Part shown: piece after piece, positions 10,337-20,862 of the stretch
How positions within the stretch are numbered: position 1 is the stretch's first letter
Layout of the letters: every line of letters starts with the position of its first letter
Origin: Flavobacterium sp. JAD_PAG50586_2
Lineage (GTDB): Bacteria > Bacteroidota > Bacteroidia > Flavobacteriales > Flavobacteriaceae
DNA: 64,000 nt
NCBI GenBank assembly: GCA_023213215.1
Contig: CP096136.1
Location: 3,744,584-3,808,583, forward strand
Direction: 5' to 3'
The notes under the pieces: model-generated
Database searches by the model: none
Told to the model about the DNA's origin: nothing
Seen by the model: only the letters and a program-made list of their open reading frames with translations
Translations under genes and position numbers: made by a program

Positions 10337-10362
10337 AAAATCCCGCTCATCGCGGGATTTTT
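10337..10362. terminator. intrinsic terminator after fumC
   Basis: Stem AAATCCCGC / GCGGGATTT with loop TCATC and flanking A and T runs. It lies between fumC and the convergent CAP lipoprotein gene. Confidence 0.8.
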
Positions 10363-10421
10363 CGATCTGTCAAAATCAAACAAAACAATAATCAAACTAT
10401 TATTTTCTCGTTGACATACGC

Positions 10422-10922
10422 TTATGATCTTTTTTTCATAAACATATTGGTGTAATATTTTTTACCAGTAGACTGGTCAATGGTAACTGAAATACCCAAA
10501 TGGGTATAGTCGCCTTCAATGTTTTCTTTGTGTGCCGGGCTGTTTAACCAGGCACTCATGGCACTTTCTGCGCTTTGGTAGTTGTAGGCAATGTTCTCAC
10601 CTACTCTTGCTGCGCCTAATACCTGAACAAGGTTGTTTGATCTTTGTTGGAAATAATCGTGGTTGACCACTTTATTATCAATCATGTAAATGTTGTGCTC
10701 CTCAGATTTGTAAGAGATGTGGTTGATCACTTCTAAAGTGTTCAAACCCTGGCTGGCACGATAATCATTGATAAGGGTAACGAGTTTCAACTCGGTGTCA
10801 TTGTAATTGTAGGTAGTTACAACTTTTTGGGATGAAGTGTCTTCGGATTGGTCTGAAGAACAGGATACCATAGTGAACACGATTGCTAACGGCAACAATG
10901 CTCTAAACATTTTTGCTTTCAT
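10422..10922 (-). CDS. CAP/SCP-domain lipoprotein
   Basis: A 166-residue protein with a lipoprotein signal (hydrophobic segment then MVSC, Cys21) followed by an acidic linker. The CAP domain spans about residues 45-165: INDYRASQGLN, the NHDYF motif, RVGENIAY and AWLNSPAHKENIEG, matching SCP/PR1-like bacterial proteins (YkwD-type). It is probably exported and anchored in a membrane. Its function is unknown; some bacterial CAP proteins affect envelope stress. The upstream region holds a direct repeat (10941-11034) and a shared motif pair (11098-11167). Confidence 0.8.
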   Translation of the reverse strand: MKAKMFRALLPLAIVFTMVSCSSDQSEDTSSQKVVTTYNYNDTELKLVTLINDYRASQGLNTLEVINHISYKSEEHNIYMIDNKVVNHDYFQQRSNNLVQVLGAARVGENIAYNYQSAESAMSAWLNSPAHKENIEGDYTHLGISVTIDQSTGKKYYTNMFMKKRS

Positions 10923-10940
10923 AGTAGTAGGTTAAGTTTT

Positions 10941-11034
10941 AAAGTAGAATGTGGGGCAAACTCCTTTAGATTAATATTTGACAGTTTTAATAAAGTAGAT
11001 GTGGGGCAAACACTTTATAAAATTATTTTGACAG
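10941..11034. repeat. two degenerate direct repeats in CAP gene leader
   Basis: Two copies about 51 bp apart, 10941-10984 and 10992-11034, share AAAGTAGA, then TGTGGGGCAAAC, CTTTA and TTTGACAG with small indels. They sit just upstream of the CAP lipoprotein start, on its coding strand, and may lie in its 5' untranslated region or promoter. Confidence 0.6.
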
Positions 11035-11097
11035 AACGTATTGTATTATTTTGTTGAGCAATTTTACACCTTTTACCGTTTAAAAGCCAAATAAAAT

Positions 11098-11167
11098 CGA
11101 TGAAATACATCATTATAATATTTATATAAGTATTATTCCTACTTAAATGTAGTTCGTCGATGAGAAT
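11098..11167 (-). promoter_or_regulatory. candidate paired transcription-factor sites upstream of CAP gene
   Basis: Two sites: CGATGAAATAC at 11098-11108 and GTAGTTCGTCGATGAGAAT at 11149-11167. The second, reverse-complemented, aligns with sites at 13382-13433 upstream of a small secreted protein. In this 340-bp gap (10923-11262) I see no gene; it holds the direct repeat, this site pair and the pdxH terminator. Confidence 0.4.
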
Positions 11168-11204
11168 ATATATCAGTTAAAAACACAAAATCATTACTTG
11201 ATGC

Positions 11205-11232
11205 CATAAAAAAACCATCCGAATAGATGGTC
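11205..11232 (-). terminator. intrinsic terminator after pdxH
   Basis: On the minus strand CCATC and GATGG pair around a 6-nt loop and are followed by a run of seven T, just downstream of the pdxH stop codon. Confidence 0.6.
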
Positions 11233-11262
11233 AAATTTTGATTTATATGGTGGTAGAGCTCA

Positions 11263-11906
11263 TCAAGGTGAAAGCCGTTCAATTTTCCAGTTGAAAACGG
11301 CATGCAGTTGATATCTTATCCTGTCATGCAATCGATTGGGTCTTCCCTGCCAGAATTCGATTTCAACGGGTCTCACTAAAAAGCCACCCCAATTTTCCGG
11401 TCTCTGAATGGGTTTGCCATTATATTTAGTTTCGAGCTTTTGCAATTTATCATCTAAAAACTCTCTGGACGGAATTACTTCACTTTGGTCTGAAACAACA
11501 GCACCAAGCTTACTTCCATCTGGTCTTGAATCAAAATAATTATCGGAAACTGATGCAGTAGTTTTTTCGGCAACACCTTTTATGATAATCTGCCTTTCCA
11601 TACTGTGCCAAAAAAAGACAGACAAACGCTTGGATTGTTTAAAATTGCTTTCCCTTTTTCTGAGTTATAATTGGTATAAAAAATAAATCCCTCTTCATTA
11701 TACTTTTTAAGTAGCACAACCCTCGATTTTGGGAAACCATCCAAACCAATAGTTGCTACTGTCATTGCATTAACCTCCTCAACTCCACCAAACTCTTTGG
11801 TTTCATGAAACCATTTGTTGAATAAATTGATTGGATCATCGGGAATGTCAGTTTCAAGAAGCTGGCTTTTCTCGTAGGATTTTCTATAATTGCTTAGATC
11901 TTTCAT
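11263..11906 (-). CDS. pdxH: pyridoxamine 5'-phosphate oxidase, frameshifted
   Basis: The N-terminal half (11580-11906, MKDLSNYRKSYEKSQL... to NNPSVCLSFF) and the C-terminal half (SMERQIIIKGVAEK... to WKIERLSP) lie in different frames. They join in an A7 run at 11610-11616 if one base is added, giving 214 residues, the standard PdxH length. Conserved FMN and PLP segments are present (SRVVLLK, FYTNYNSEKG, QGRPNRLHDR). The enzyme oxidises pyridoxamine or pyridoxine phosphate to PLP. Since the rejoined protein is intact, a sequence error is likelier than gene decay. Confidence 0.88.
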
Positions 11907-12019
11907 TGTAATGAAATTTAATAGCGTAAAGTTAGTAAGAATGGAAACAATGAACCAGTTTGTTTTGCGAAAAAATATAAATCCGAATGTCCACAGGACA
12001 TTCTCCTCTTAATATCAAA

Positions 12020-12927
12020 TTATTCAAATTCAAAAATACGACCATCATCTGCAAGCAAAACATTAGGGAAAATGGTTAGTGCTTCTTCTTTAAACAATTC
12101 GATATTGGCGTAACGCGTGCTATAATGTCCCAAAATCAATTGTTTAACGTTGGCTTTGGCAGCAATAGTTGCCGCTTGTTTAGCTGTGGCATGCATGGTG
12201 CTTGTAGCTTTCTCAGCTTCTGATTCCAAAAAGTAGTTTCGTGATAAAGTACATCACAGTTCTCAATAATTGGAATTATCGTTTCATCATATATTGTATC
12301 ACTGCAAAACGCATAACTTTTTGCGGGCTCAGGATCAAAAGTCAGGTCTTGATTTGCAATGATTGTCCCATCGGGCAAAGTAATATCGCCACCATATTTT
12401 ATTTTCCTATAATAAGCAATATCAATGTTATGCTCTTCCACAATTTCAATATTAAGTTTCCGTTCCTTGGCTTTTTCCTGAAATAAATAACCATTGGTAT
12501 ATATTCGATGTTTTAACGGAATTGTTTTCACTAAGACTTTATCATCTTCATAAACCACTTCACTTTCTTTTGAATCCAACTCATGGAAATAAAGATTATA
12601 TCCTGTGTACGAATTGGAATAACGCAATTGAAGCAATATAATTTCCTTAATGCCTTTTGGTCCGTATACATGTAAATCGGTCTGGCGGTTCAATAACATA
12701 AAAGTCGAAATCAAACCCACTAATCCATAAAAATGGTCGCCATGCAAATGCGATATGAAAATATGATTGATTTTGGAAAACTTGAGTTTGTTTTTGCGTA
12801 GCTGCACTTGTGATCCTTCACCACAATCTATCAGGAACATCCTGTTTCTGATTTCCAATACCTGTGAAGTTGGATTGGTAATGGTTCGGGGAGTTGCTGC
12901 ATAACAGCCAAGAATGGTTAATTTCAT
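12020..12927 (-). CDS. rnz: ribonuclease Z, frameshifted
   Basis: A metallo-beta-lactamase fold tRNA 3'-endonuclease. The zinc motif HLHGDH is near residue 63 in IFISHLHGDHFYG, and CSDTIYD lies near residue 210. The frame breaks after YHETTF in an A5 run at 12228-12232; one added base restores ESEAEKATSTMHATAKQAA and the downstream LGHYSTRY motif, for a 302-residue protein of normal length. It processes tRNA 3' ends. It starts 13 bp after a STAS-like gene and is probably co-transcribed with it. Confidence 0.9.
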
Positions 12928-12940
12928 TAGGTTAGGTGGA

Positions 12941-13273
12941 TTAGAATCCTAGGTCACGTTCAATTTCTTCCATTTCTATTATGTCATGTGCTTCTAAAAC
13001 AGTTGGGACCACAGTTAGTTTCGCCGGAACATCATTAAAATCAATATCTGATACTACAAGAACCAATGATTTCTTTTGTTTTCTGTGACTTTTTACCATT
13101 TCAAGAAACAACTTAATATCACTCATTGTTATCGCTTTATCAAAAGACAAATCAATTATCAAATTTTGGGATTTATAACTATTGTATTCGTGATTTAACT
13201 TGTTGTAAAACTCAGCAGTGTTGCATTGCGTGTTTCTAATGGTAGTAGTGTGTCCTTTTTGTTCAACTTTCAT
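12941..13273 (-). CDS. STAS-like protein upstream of RNase Z
   Basis: A 110-residue protein with alternating predicted strands and helices (NLIIDLSFDKAITMSDIKLF, then KSLVLVVSDIDF). This resembles the STAS/anti-sigma-antagonist fold, although the usual phosphorylatable Ser cannot be identified with confidence. The 13-bp gap to rnz suggests one operon. I do not know a function; a regulatory or scaffolding partner of RNase Z would be inference only. Confidence 0.65.
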   Translation of the reverse strand: MKVEQKGHTTTIRNTQCNTAEFYNKLNHEYNSYKSQNLIIDLSFDKAITMSDIKLFLEMVKSHRKQKKSLVLVVSDIDFNDVPAKLTVVPTVLEAHDIIEMEEIERDLGF

Positions 13274-13381
13274 TTGTATCCAGGTATTATATTATGATGC
13301 TAATTTACTAAGATTTTATTAGTATTCCTTATTTGAAACCAGGATAGTAATTTAAATGATGTCGTTCATGGAAAATTCTGG

Positions 13382-13433
13382 TTTTTCATCGATGAAATAC
13401 CTCTTTTTTTAACATTTCATAGACGAACTGCAT
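13382..13433 (+). promoter_or_regulatory. candidate paired transcription-factor sites upstream of small secreted gene
   Basis: A perfect 14-bp palindrome TTTCATCGATGAAA at 13384-13397 followed by TAC, and a second site ATTTCATAGACGAACTGCAT at 13414-13433. Both match sites upstream of the CAP gene. They lie about 140-190 bp before the start at 13573. The rest of the 13274-13572 gap is AT-rich with no gene. Confidence 0.4.
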
Positions 13434-13572
13434 AAAAAAAACGCTCAAAACCCCCGAATTCATTGATTTTGTCGATTAAACGACTTTTGAGGTTAGTTAT
13501 CGGAAATATTTCTCCCGCTTACACTCTTGAAGTAGTTTTGACTCAGAAATAATAACAAAATCAAAAAAAATT

Positions 13573-13934
13573 ATGACAACAGCTAATAACAACAGAACTC
13601 AAACAAACATCAAATTATTTGTAGCATTCGTTTTATTAGTTTTATCATCAACTGGAGCATTTGCTCAGGCAAACACAAGTAATACTGTTGTTGCTGCAAC
13701 TACTTCAACTGAGGTTTCTGTTTCTAAAGAAACTACAACTGTTATCGCTGCAGAAAACAACGTTGCTTCTATGGATTTCGCAGTTTGGTTCATGGGTTCT
13801 AAAAAACTTCAAACAATAAATCAAACGGAACATTCAGCAAAAAACAATTAATTAACTCTGGTATCAATACAAACAGTGTGTTAATTAGATCTTTCCTGAA
13901 AAAAGTTAACAATCAGGAAAACGGTATCGCATAA
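13573..13934 (+). CDS. small secreted protein of unknown function, frameshifted
   Basis: The uncorrected frame stops at 13851 after 92 residues. It has a clear signal peptide ending AFA (residue 31), then a Thr/Val-rich stretch and MDFAVWFMGSK. Adding one base in the A6 run at 13839-13844 extends the frame through INSGINTNSVLIRSFLKKV and on to a stop at 13934, giving 120 residues. The extension has protein-like composition and ends just before a terminator, so the longer form is likely real. The family is not named; I recognise the FAVWFMG/LIRSFLKK layout only as typical of flavobacterial small exported proteins. Confidence 0.65.
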
Positions 13935-13969
13935 TAATGTTTCTATATAAATTTGGTTAGTTTAGGAAA

Positions 13970-14004
13970 CAAAAAGTCCCGATTTATAATCGGGACTTTT
14001 TATA
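13970..14004. terminator. bidirectional intrinsic terminator
   Basis: Stem AAAAAGTCCCGAT / ATCGGGACTTTTT with a short AT loop, between the small secreted gene and the convergent TPR gene. Confidence 0.85.
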
Positions 14005-14025
14005 TTAGTAAATACTATTTTTATC

Positions 14026-15351
14026 TTACATTTTAGCTTTCAATGCTTTAGCTTTATCAGTCATTTCTAAAGCCCGGTAAACACTTAATAAGGTTTTAGT
14101 TGCCGCCTCATCGTCTGGCTTCAATTCAACTGCTTTTTCAAGATAAGGTAATATTGATTTGAAATTTTTCTCTCTTTCCGATTTTATAACCTCGTAGCGT
14201 TTGTTGTCTTTTTCAGATGTTCCCAATTTATTCATTTCGGTCACATACTTCTCGTCTACTCTTAATTTTAATTCTGAAATATTTAAAAGCGCATTAAAAT
14301 AGTTAGGATCAATGGTTAGTGCCTTTAAATAGTACTTCTCAGCTTCGTCAAGTTTGTTAATATTAGAACTTATAACTCCTAAATTATAAACTAAATCAGC
14401 ATTGTTTGGGCTCTTTGCCAATGCTTCATTTACTAAACGTGAGTAGTTATCATAATCTTTATTGCCTAAATACAATTCAGCTTCAGCCATCAACAAAGTT
14501 TCATCGCTTGGATTCTCTTTACGCGCATCCTGAATAGCCGTTAATGCTTCAGCTGTTTTTCCTTTCTCTTTTAATATTAAAGCTATGTTTTTATAAATCT
14601 CACCTCGTTTTGATGGAATTTTTTCTTCTCTTGGTTTAGAGTGTGATTTAGCTGTAATGGCTACATCTCTAAGTTTTTTATTAGCTCCAAAATTTTCCTC
14701 AGCTTTAGTTGCTTCATTGTAGGCATAGTATATTGATCCCTCTCCTGAATAGTTCAGTTTCTTAAGTCCTTCATAATACTCCAAAGCCTTATCAAAATCA
14801 TTTGCGTTTACACTGTAAGATGCAGCATAAAATAACAAATCAACATCTTTTTTATCTAAAGTATAAACCGAATAAAGAATGTCAGCAGCTTCTTTGTTTT
14901 TATTAATTTTACCTAATTCCATAGCAAAATCAATTAATTGAGGCTTAAAGGCCGCAATTGTTTCGTTTATATCATCTGTATATACCTTCTTCCCAGTTTC
15001 CTTTTCATAGTCCAGGGTTGTGTTTAAGCCAATTGCCAAATCCGAAATTGCTTTTGGAGTAGCCAGTTTAGCCAAAGCCATTTGAATTTGCTGAGGCGAC
15101 ATCGTTTTATCAATAGCGTTTGCATCCAAAACTGGAGTCATTGCTTTGTAAAATGATGCATACACTTTATCACCCTCCTCGGTAGCCAGAGGTTCAACTT
15201 TGACTACTAAAGCTTTGTATTCTACTAAATCGTTTGCCGAAGGAATTTCTTTCTCATAAATCTTTTTTAGTTTTTTTAACTCATCCTTTTGGGCAAAAGA
15301 TGAAACAGAAACTAATATTGCCGAAGCCAATACAATGTGTTTTATTCTCAT
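14026..15351 (-). CDS. exported tetratricopeptide-repeat protein
   Basis: A 441-residue protein with a signal peptide (MRIKHIVLASAILVSVSSFAQ). Several TPR units can be seen: one near 175-205 (DVDLLFYAASYSVNANDFDKALEYYEGL), a pair around 245-300, and a clear one near 310-345 (ADLVYNLGVISSNINKLDEAEKYYLKAL). TPR proteins mediate protein contacts; no enzymatic domain is present. It lies 68 bp after gyrA on the same strand, so it may be co-transcribed, but the link is not obvious. Confidence 0.75.
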   Translation of the reverse strand: MRIKHIVLASAILVSVSSFAQKDELKKLKKIYEKEIPSANDLVEYKALVVKVEPLATEEGDKVYASFYKAMTPVLDANAIDKTMSPQQIQMALAKLATPKAISDLAIGLNTTLDYEKETGKKVYTDDINETIAAFKPQLIDFAMELGKINKNKEAADILYSVYTLDKKDVDLLFYAASYSVNANDFDKALEYYEGLKKLNYSGEGSIYYAYNEATKAEENFGANKKLRDVAITAKSHSKPREEKIPSKRGEIYKNIALILKEKGKTAEALTAIQDARKENPSDETLLMAEAELYLGNKDYDNYSRLVNEALAKSPNNADLVYNLGVISSNINKLDEAEKYYLKALTIDPNYFNALLNISELKLRVDEKYVTEMNKLGTSEKDNKRYEVIKSEREKNFKSILPYLEKAVELKPDDEAATKTLLSVYRALEMTDKAKALKAKM

Positions 15352-15419
15352 TTTTTATTGTTTTAAATTTATAAATAAAATCACCAATTAAGATATGCTA
15401 AATTGGTGATTTGTAGTTT

Positions 15420-18035
15420 TTATTCATCGTCCTCAGAGTCGTCTTCTGAATCATCATCATCGATAATTTCATCGTCATCCTCTTCATCGTCATCAACTGT
15501 ACCCTCATCTTCAAGAACTTCTAAAACCGGTTTAACCCTTTCGATAGCTTCAACTTCAATAACGTTTCCATCTTCATCAACTTCAGGTTCAGAAACGTCG
15601 TCTTTCATTACTTTGGTTACGGCTGCAATTGAGTCGTTTCCTTTAATATTGATTAGTTTCACACCTTGTGTTGCTCTTCCCATTACACGTAAATCTTCAA
15701 CCGCCATTCTGATGGTTAATCCAGATTTGTTGATAATCATCAGATCATCTGCATCTGTCACAGAATTAATCGAAATCAGCTTTCCTGTTTTTTCGGTAAT
15801 GTTAAGCGTTTTTACACCTTTTCCACCACGGTTTGTAATTCTGTATTCGTCAAGTGAAGAACGTTTTCCGTAACCGTTTTCAGCAACTACAAGAATCTCA
15901 CTCTCCATATCATTTACAGTAACCATGCCAATTACTTCATCGGTTTCATCTTTTAACGTAATTCCACGAACTCCGGAAGCTGTTCTTCCCATTGGACGTG
16001 TTTTGGTTTCTTCGAAACGAACTAATTTTCCTGACTTAACCGCTAAAATGATTTGGCTCTCACCATTAGTTAACTGAGCACCTAATAATTCGTCATCTTC
16101 CTTAATGGTAATGGCAGCAACTCCGTTAACCCTTGGTTTAGAATATTTATCCAAAGAGGTTTTCTTCACCTGACCTTTTTTGGTAACCATAATAAGGTTG
16201 TGGCTGGTTGTATAGTCTTTATCCTTTAAATCCTGTGTACAGATAAAGGCTTTAACCTTATCATCATTTTCTATGTTAATAAGATTTTGTAACGCTCTTC
16301 CTTTGGCGGTTTTGCTTCCTTCCGGAATTTCATACACACGCATCCAGAAACATTTTCCTTTTTGCGTAAAGAACATCATGTATTGATGGTTTGTGGCAAC
16401 ATACATATGCTCTAGGAAATCCTGGTCTCTTGTTCCTGCACTTTTCTGTCCTACTCCACCTCTATTTTGTGTTTTGTATTCGGTAAGATTTGTACGTTTG
16501 ATATAACCTGCATGCGAAATGGTAATTACCACATTCTCATCGGCAATTAAATCTTCAATGCTTACATCACCACCTGAATATTCAATAAGTGAACGACGGG
16601 CGTCACCATATTTATCCCTAATTTCGATTAATTCTTCTTTAATCAGCTCCATTCTCAAATCTTTGTCAGCTAACAAATCTTTCAAGCGTTGGATTAATTT
16701 CATGATCTCTTCATATTCAGCTCTTAACTTGTCCTGTTCCAGACCGGTTAACTGACGTAGACGCATTTCAACAATAGCTCGTGCCTGGATGTCAGATAAG
16801 CTGAATCTTTCGATCAATTTACTTCTGGCTTCATCTCCGTCTTTAGACGAACGGATTAATGCAATTACTTCATCAATATTGTCCGAAGCAATAATTAAAC
16901 CTTCTAAGATGTGTGCTCTTTCTTCTGCTTTGCGTAATTCAAATTGCGTTCTTCGAACCACAACATCGTGACGGTGCTCAACGAAATAGTGAATCAAATC
17001 CTTCACATTCAACATTTGCGGTCTTCCTTTTACCAACGCAATATTGTTTACGCTGAAAGACGACTGCAACTGTGTGAACTTATATAATGTATTTAAAACT
17101 ACATTTGGAACAGCATCCCGTTTCAATTCGTAAACGATTCGCATTCCGTTTCTATCCGATTCGTCACGGATGTTAGAAATACCTTCAATTTTTTTATCAT
17201 TAATCAAGTCGGCAGTTTTTTTAATCATTTCTGCCTTGTTAACCTGATATGGAATTTCAGAAACAATGATTGCCTCTTTTCCATTAGATTCTTCAAAACT
17301 TATTTTGGCACGGATAACGATTCTTCCTCTTCCGGTTTTGAAAGCTTCACGAACGCCTTCCATACCATAAATTGTTCCTCCTGTTGGAAAATCCGGAGCT
17401 TTAATATGGGTAATCAATTCGTCAATCTCAATATCGTTATTATCGATGTAAGCTAATGTTCCGTCGATAACCTCAGTAAGGTTGTGTGGCGCCATATTAG
17501 TAGCCATACCCACTGCAATTCCTGATGCTCCGTTTACAAGCAAAGTAGGAACACGCGTTGGCATAACCGTAGGCTCATACAAGGTGTCGTCAAAGTTTAA
17601 TTGAAAATCAACCGTTTCCTTGTCAATATCTGCCATTATGTCTTCCGACATTTTTTTCATTCTGGCTTCCGTATAACGCATTGCTGCTGGACTGTCACCA
17701 TCAACAGAACCAAAGTTACCCTGACCGTCAACCAATAAATAACGTAAACTCCATTCCTGAGCCATACGAACCATGGCATCATAAACAGACGTATCGCCGT
17801 GTGGGTGATACTTTCCTAAAACTTCTCCAACAATTCTTGCGGATTTCTTATGAGCTCTATTTGAAAAAACCCCTAAATCATACATTCCATATAACACTCT
17901 TCGGTGCACTGGTTTTAAACCGTCGCGCACATCTGGCAATGCTCTGGATACAATAACAGACATCGAATAATCGATGTAAGCTGATTTCATTTCATCTTCG
18001 ATGTTAATAGGGATTAACCTTTCTCCGTCAGACAT
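15420..18035 (-). CDS. gyrA: DNA gyrase subunit A
   Basis: An 871-residue type IIA topoisomerase subunit starting [17 protein letters not shown]. The catalytic Tyr is residue 121 in AMRYTEARM. In the quinolone-contact loop [10 protein letters not shown] the position equivalent to E. coli Ser83 is Thr82, which I believe is the native state in several flavobacteria. The GyrA-box [12 protein letters not shown] begins the C-terminal beta-pinwheel, which supports gyrase over topoisomerase IV. The protein ends in a tail of about 30 residues that is almost all Asp and Glu. It acts with GyrB to introduce negative supercoils. Confidence 0.95.
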   Translation of the reverse strand: MSDGERLIPINIEDEMKSAYIDYSMSVIVSRALPDVRDGLKPVHRRVLYGMYDLGVFSNRAHKKSARIVGEVLGKYHPHGDTSVYDAMVRMAQEWSLRYLLVDGQGNFGSVDGDSPAAMRYTEARMKKMSEDIMADIDKETVDFQLNFDDTLYEPTVMPTRVPTLLVNGASGIAVGMATNMAPHNLTEVIDGTLAYIDNNDIEIDELITHIKAPDFPTGGTIYGMEGVREAFKTGRGRIVIRAKISFEESNGKEAIIVSEIPYQVNKAEMIKKTADLINDKKIEGISNIRDESDRNGMRIVYELKRDAVPNVVLNTLYKFTQLQSSFSVNNIALVKGRPQMLNVKDLIHYFVEHRHDVVVRRTQFELRKAEERAHILEGLIIASDNIDEVIALIRSSKDGDEARSKLIERFSLSDIQARAIVEMRLRQLTGLEQDKLRAEYEEIMKLIQRLKDLLADKDLRMELIKEELIEIRDKYGDARRSLIEYSGGDVSIEDLIADENVVITISHAGYIKRTNLTEYKTQNRGGVGQKSAGTRDQDFLEHMYVATNHQYMMFFTQKGKCFWMRVYEIPEGSKTAKGRALQNLINIENDDKVKAFICTQDLKDKDYTTSHNLIMVTKKGQVKKTSLDKYSKPRVNGVAAITIKEDDELLGAQLTNGESQIILAVKSGKLVRFEETKTRPMGRTASGVRGITLKDETDEVIGMVTVNDMESEILVVAENGYGKRSSLDEYRITNRGGKGVKTLNITEKTGKLISINSVTDADDLMIINKSGLTIRMAVEDLRVMGRATQGVKLINIKGNDSIAAVTKVMKDDVSEPEVDEDGNVIEVEAIERVKPVLEVLEDEGTVDDDEEDDDEIIDDDDSEDDSEDDE

Positions 18036-18247
18036 ATATTATAAATTATTTAATAAAAAATTAGTTCAATTTCAAAACGTGCTAATATAGAATATTTAAA
18101 AATTTCAACACCTTTTTTGCCCATAAATTTCAATGATTTATTAACAAAATGGGCACTTTTTTTGGTTAATAAGTTAGTCGCATAACCGCTTTTATTATTG
18201 GCTTTTTTTTTGTCAATTAGCTGACAGTACTTTTAGTCGGAATAGTT

Positions 18248-18279
18248 TTTGTTAGACTGATTCTGAATAACTAAATTTA
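18248..18279 (+). promoter_or_regulatory. candidate clpC promoter
   Basis: TTTG at 18248-18251 and TAAATTTA at 18272-18279 are 20 bp apart. This fits the Bacteroidota TTTG / TAnnTTTG form with one mismatch, 19 bp before the clpC start. The same 262-bp gap must also hold the divergent gyrA promoter, which I could not place. Confidence 0.4.
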
Positions 18280-18297
18280 CGTTACCAATTATATATT

Positions 18298-20840
18298 ATG
18301 GATGATAATTTTTCACCAAGAGTTAAGGACGTTATAACCTACAGCAAGGAAGAAGCTCTGCGTTTGGGCCACGACTTTATTGGGACTGAGCATTTGATGC
18401 TTGGAATTTTAAGAGATGGGAATGGTAAAGCAATTACTATTCTCAATAATCTTTCAATTGATTTAGAACATTTGCGTAAGAAGGTAGAAATATTGAGTCC
18501 TGCAAACCCAAATGTTGAAATCAGTAACGAAAAGAAAAACCTACACTTGACCCGTCAAGCGGAACGTGCACTGAAAACTACCTTCCTCGAAGCAAAAGTT
18601 TTTCAAAGTACGTCTATTAGTACTGCACACTTATTATTGTGCATTTTAAGAAATGAGAATGATCCAACAACCAAACTACTGCATCGTCTGAAAATCGACT
18701 ATAACGTAGTTAAAGAACAGTATTTAAATATGACACCTAGCGAAGAAGATTTTAACGATAATTTGCCAACAAACGAATCTTATAATGAAGACTCAGGACA
18801 AGATGACAGTTTGAAAGAAGGCAGTTTTAATAATCCGGGCAATAAGACCAACAAAAAATCAAAAACACCAGTTTTAGATAACTTTGGCCGCGACTTAACC
18901 GAATTAGCCGAAGAAGGAAAACTAGACCCGGTTGTAGGCCGTGAAAAGGAAATTGAAAGGGTTTCTCAAATCCTAAGCCGTAGGAAGAAAAACAATCCGC
19001 TACTGATTGGAGAACCAGGTGTTGGTAAATCTGCAATCGCTGAAGGTTTAGCACTACGCATCATTCAAAAGAAAGTTTCACGTATTCTATTTAACAAAAG
19101 AGTGGTAACTTTAGACTTAGCCTCTTTGGTTGCCGGAACAAAATACCGTGGACAGTTTGAAGAAAGAATGAAAGCTGTAATGAACGAACTAGAGAAAAAT
19201 GATGACATCATTCTTTTCATTGATGAAATTCACACCATCGTTGGTGCTGGTGGCGCAACGGGTTCACTTGATGCTTCCAATATGTTCAAACCTGCATTAG
19301 CAAGAGGTGAAATACAATGTATTGGTGCCACAACACTAGACGAATACAGACAGTACATCGAGAAAGATGGTGCTTTGGAAAGACGTTTCCAGAAAGTAAT
19401 CGTAGAACCTACATCTGTAGAGGAAACCATTACAATTCTGAATAACATCAAAAACAAATACGAAGACCACCACAACGTTATTTATACCGACGAAGCGATT
19501 GAAGCTTGTGTGAAGTTAACCAACAGATACATGTCGGAGCGTTTCCTTCCGGACAAAGCTATCGATGCTTTAGACGAAGCTGGTTCAAGAGTCCACATTA
19601 CCAATATTGATGTTCCAAAACAAATCTTAGATTTAGAACGTCAGTTAGAAGAAGTACGCGAATTGAAAAACTCAGTGGTTAAGAAACAGAAATATGAAGA
19701 AGCTGCAAAACTTCGTGATGATGAAAAACGTTTAGAAAAGACCTTGCCATTGCTCAGGAACAATGGGAAGAAGATTCGAAAAATAATCGTATAAAGGTTA
19801 CTGAAGATAACGTGGCCGATGTCGTTTCAATGATGACCGGAATTCCCGTAAATCGTATTGCCCAGACCGAAAGTAATAAACTGGCGCATCTACCTGAATT
19901 AATTCGTGGTAAAGTAATTGGCCAGGATGAAGCTGTTGGTAAAATTGCAAAATCAATTCAAAGAAACCGCGCTGGATTAAAAGATCCAAACCGTCCAATT
20001 GGTTCGTTTATTTTCTTAGGCCAGACCGGAGTTGGTAAAACACAATTGGCTAAAGTTCTTGCCAAAGAATTATTCGATTCAGAAGATGCTTTAGTCCGTA
20101 TCGATATGAGTGAATACATGGAGAAATTTGCTATTTCAAGATTGATTGGTGCGCCTCCGGGATACGTTGGATATGAAGAAGGCGGACAACTGACAGAGAA
20201 GGTTAGAAGAAAACCCTATTGTGTTGTGCTTTTGGATGAGATTGAAAAAGCGCATCCCGATGTATTCAATATGATGCTTCAGGTTTTGGATGATGGATAT
20301 CTAACGGATAGTTTAGGGCGTAAAATTGATTTCAAAAACACGATTATCATCATGACCTCTAACGTTGGTGCACGCCAATTGAAAGATTTCGGGCAAGGAG
20401 TTGGATTCGGAACGGCAGCCAAAATTGCCCAGGCAGATGACAATTCGAAAAGCGTTATCGAAAATGCATTGAAAAAAACTTTTGCTCCTGAATTCCTAAA
20501 CAGGATTGATGACGTAATTGTATTCAATCCATTGGAGAAAGAGCATATCAATCTGATTATCGAAATCGAATTGAAGAAGTTATATGGCAGAATTCAGGAA
20601 TTGGGATACAACCTTAATCTATCTGACAAAGCCAAAGCATTCATTGCCGAAAAAGGTTTTGACAAACAATTTGGTGCACGTCCACTAAAAAGGGCCATCC
20701 AGAAATATGTTGAAGATGCATTGGCCGAAGAAATCATAACTTCTAAAATACATGCGGGCGATGAAATCTTTATGGATTTGGACGAAGCTTCACAAGAGTT
20801 GACCGTTACCATTAAAAAAGCTAAAAAGCCTACAAGTTAA
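18298..20840 (+). CDS. clpC: ATP-dependent Clp protease ATP-binding subunit ClpC, frameshifted
   Basis: A Hsp100 unfoldase with a double N-terminal Clp repeat (residues 1-140), first AAA+ module ([15 protein letters not shown]), a UVR-like coiled segment ([19 protein letters not shown]) and second AAA+ module ([15 protein letters not shown]). The frame breaks at an A4 run, 19736-19739; one added base restores [16 protein letters not shown] and runs into [18 protein letters not shown]. The repaired protein has 847 residues, the normal ClpC length. It feeds substrates to ClpP. An indel error is the probable cause of the break. Confidence 0.92.
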
Positions 20841-20862
20841 AAAATTTTATACCTAATTTTAT

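Noticed and set aside
15403..15873. Long Ser-rich open frame on the plus strand
   Set aside because: It is the antisense of the Asp/Glu-rich end of gyrA; GAT/GAA repeats read backwards give Ser codons. No independent signals.
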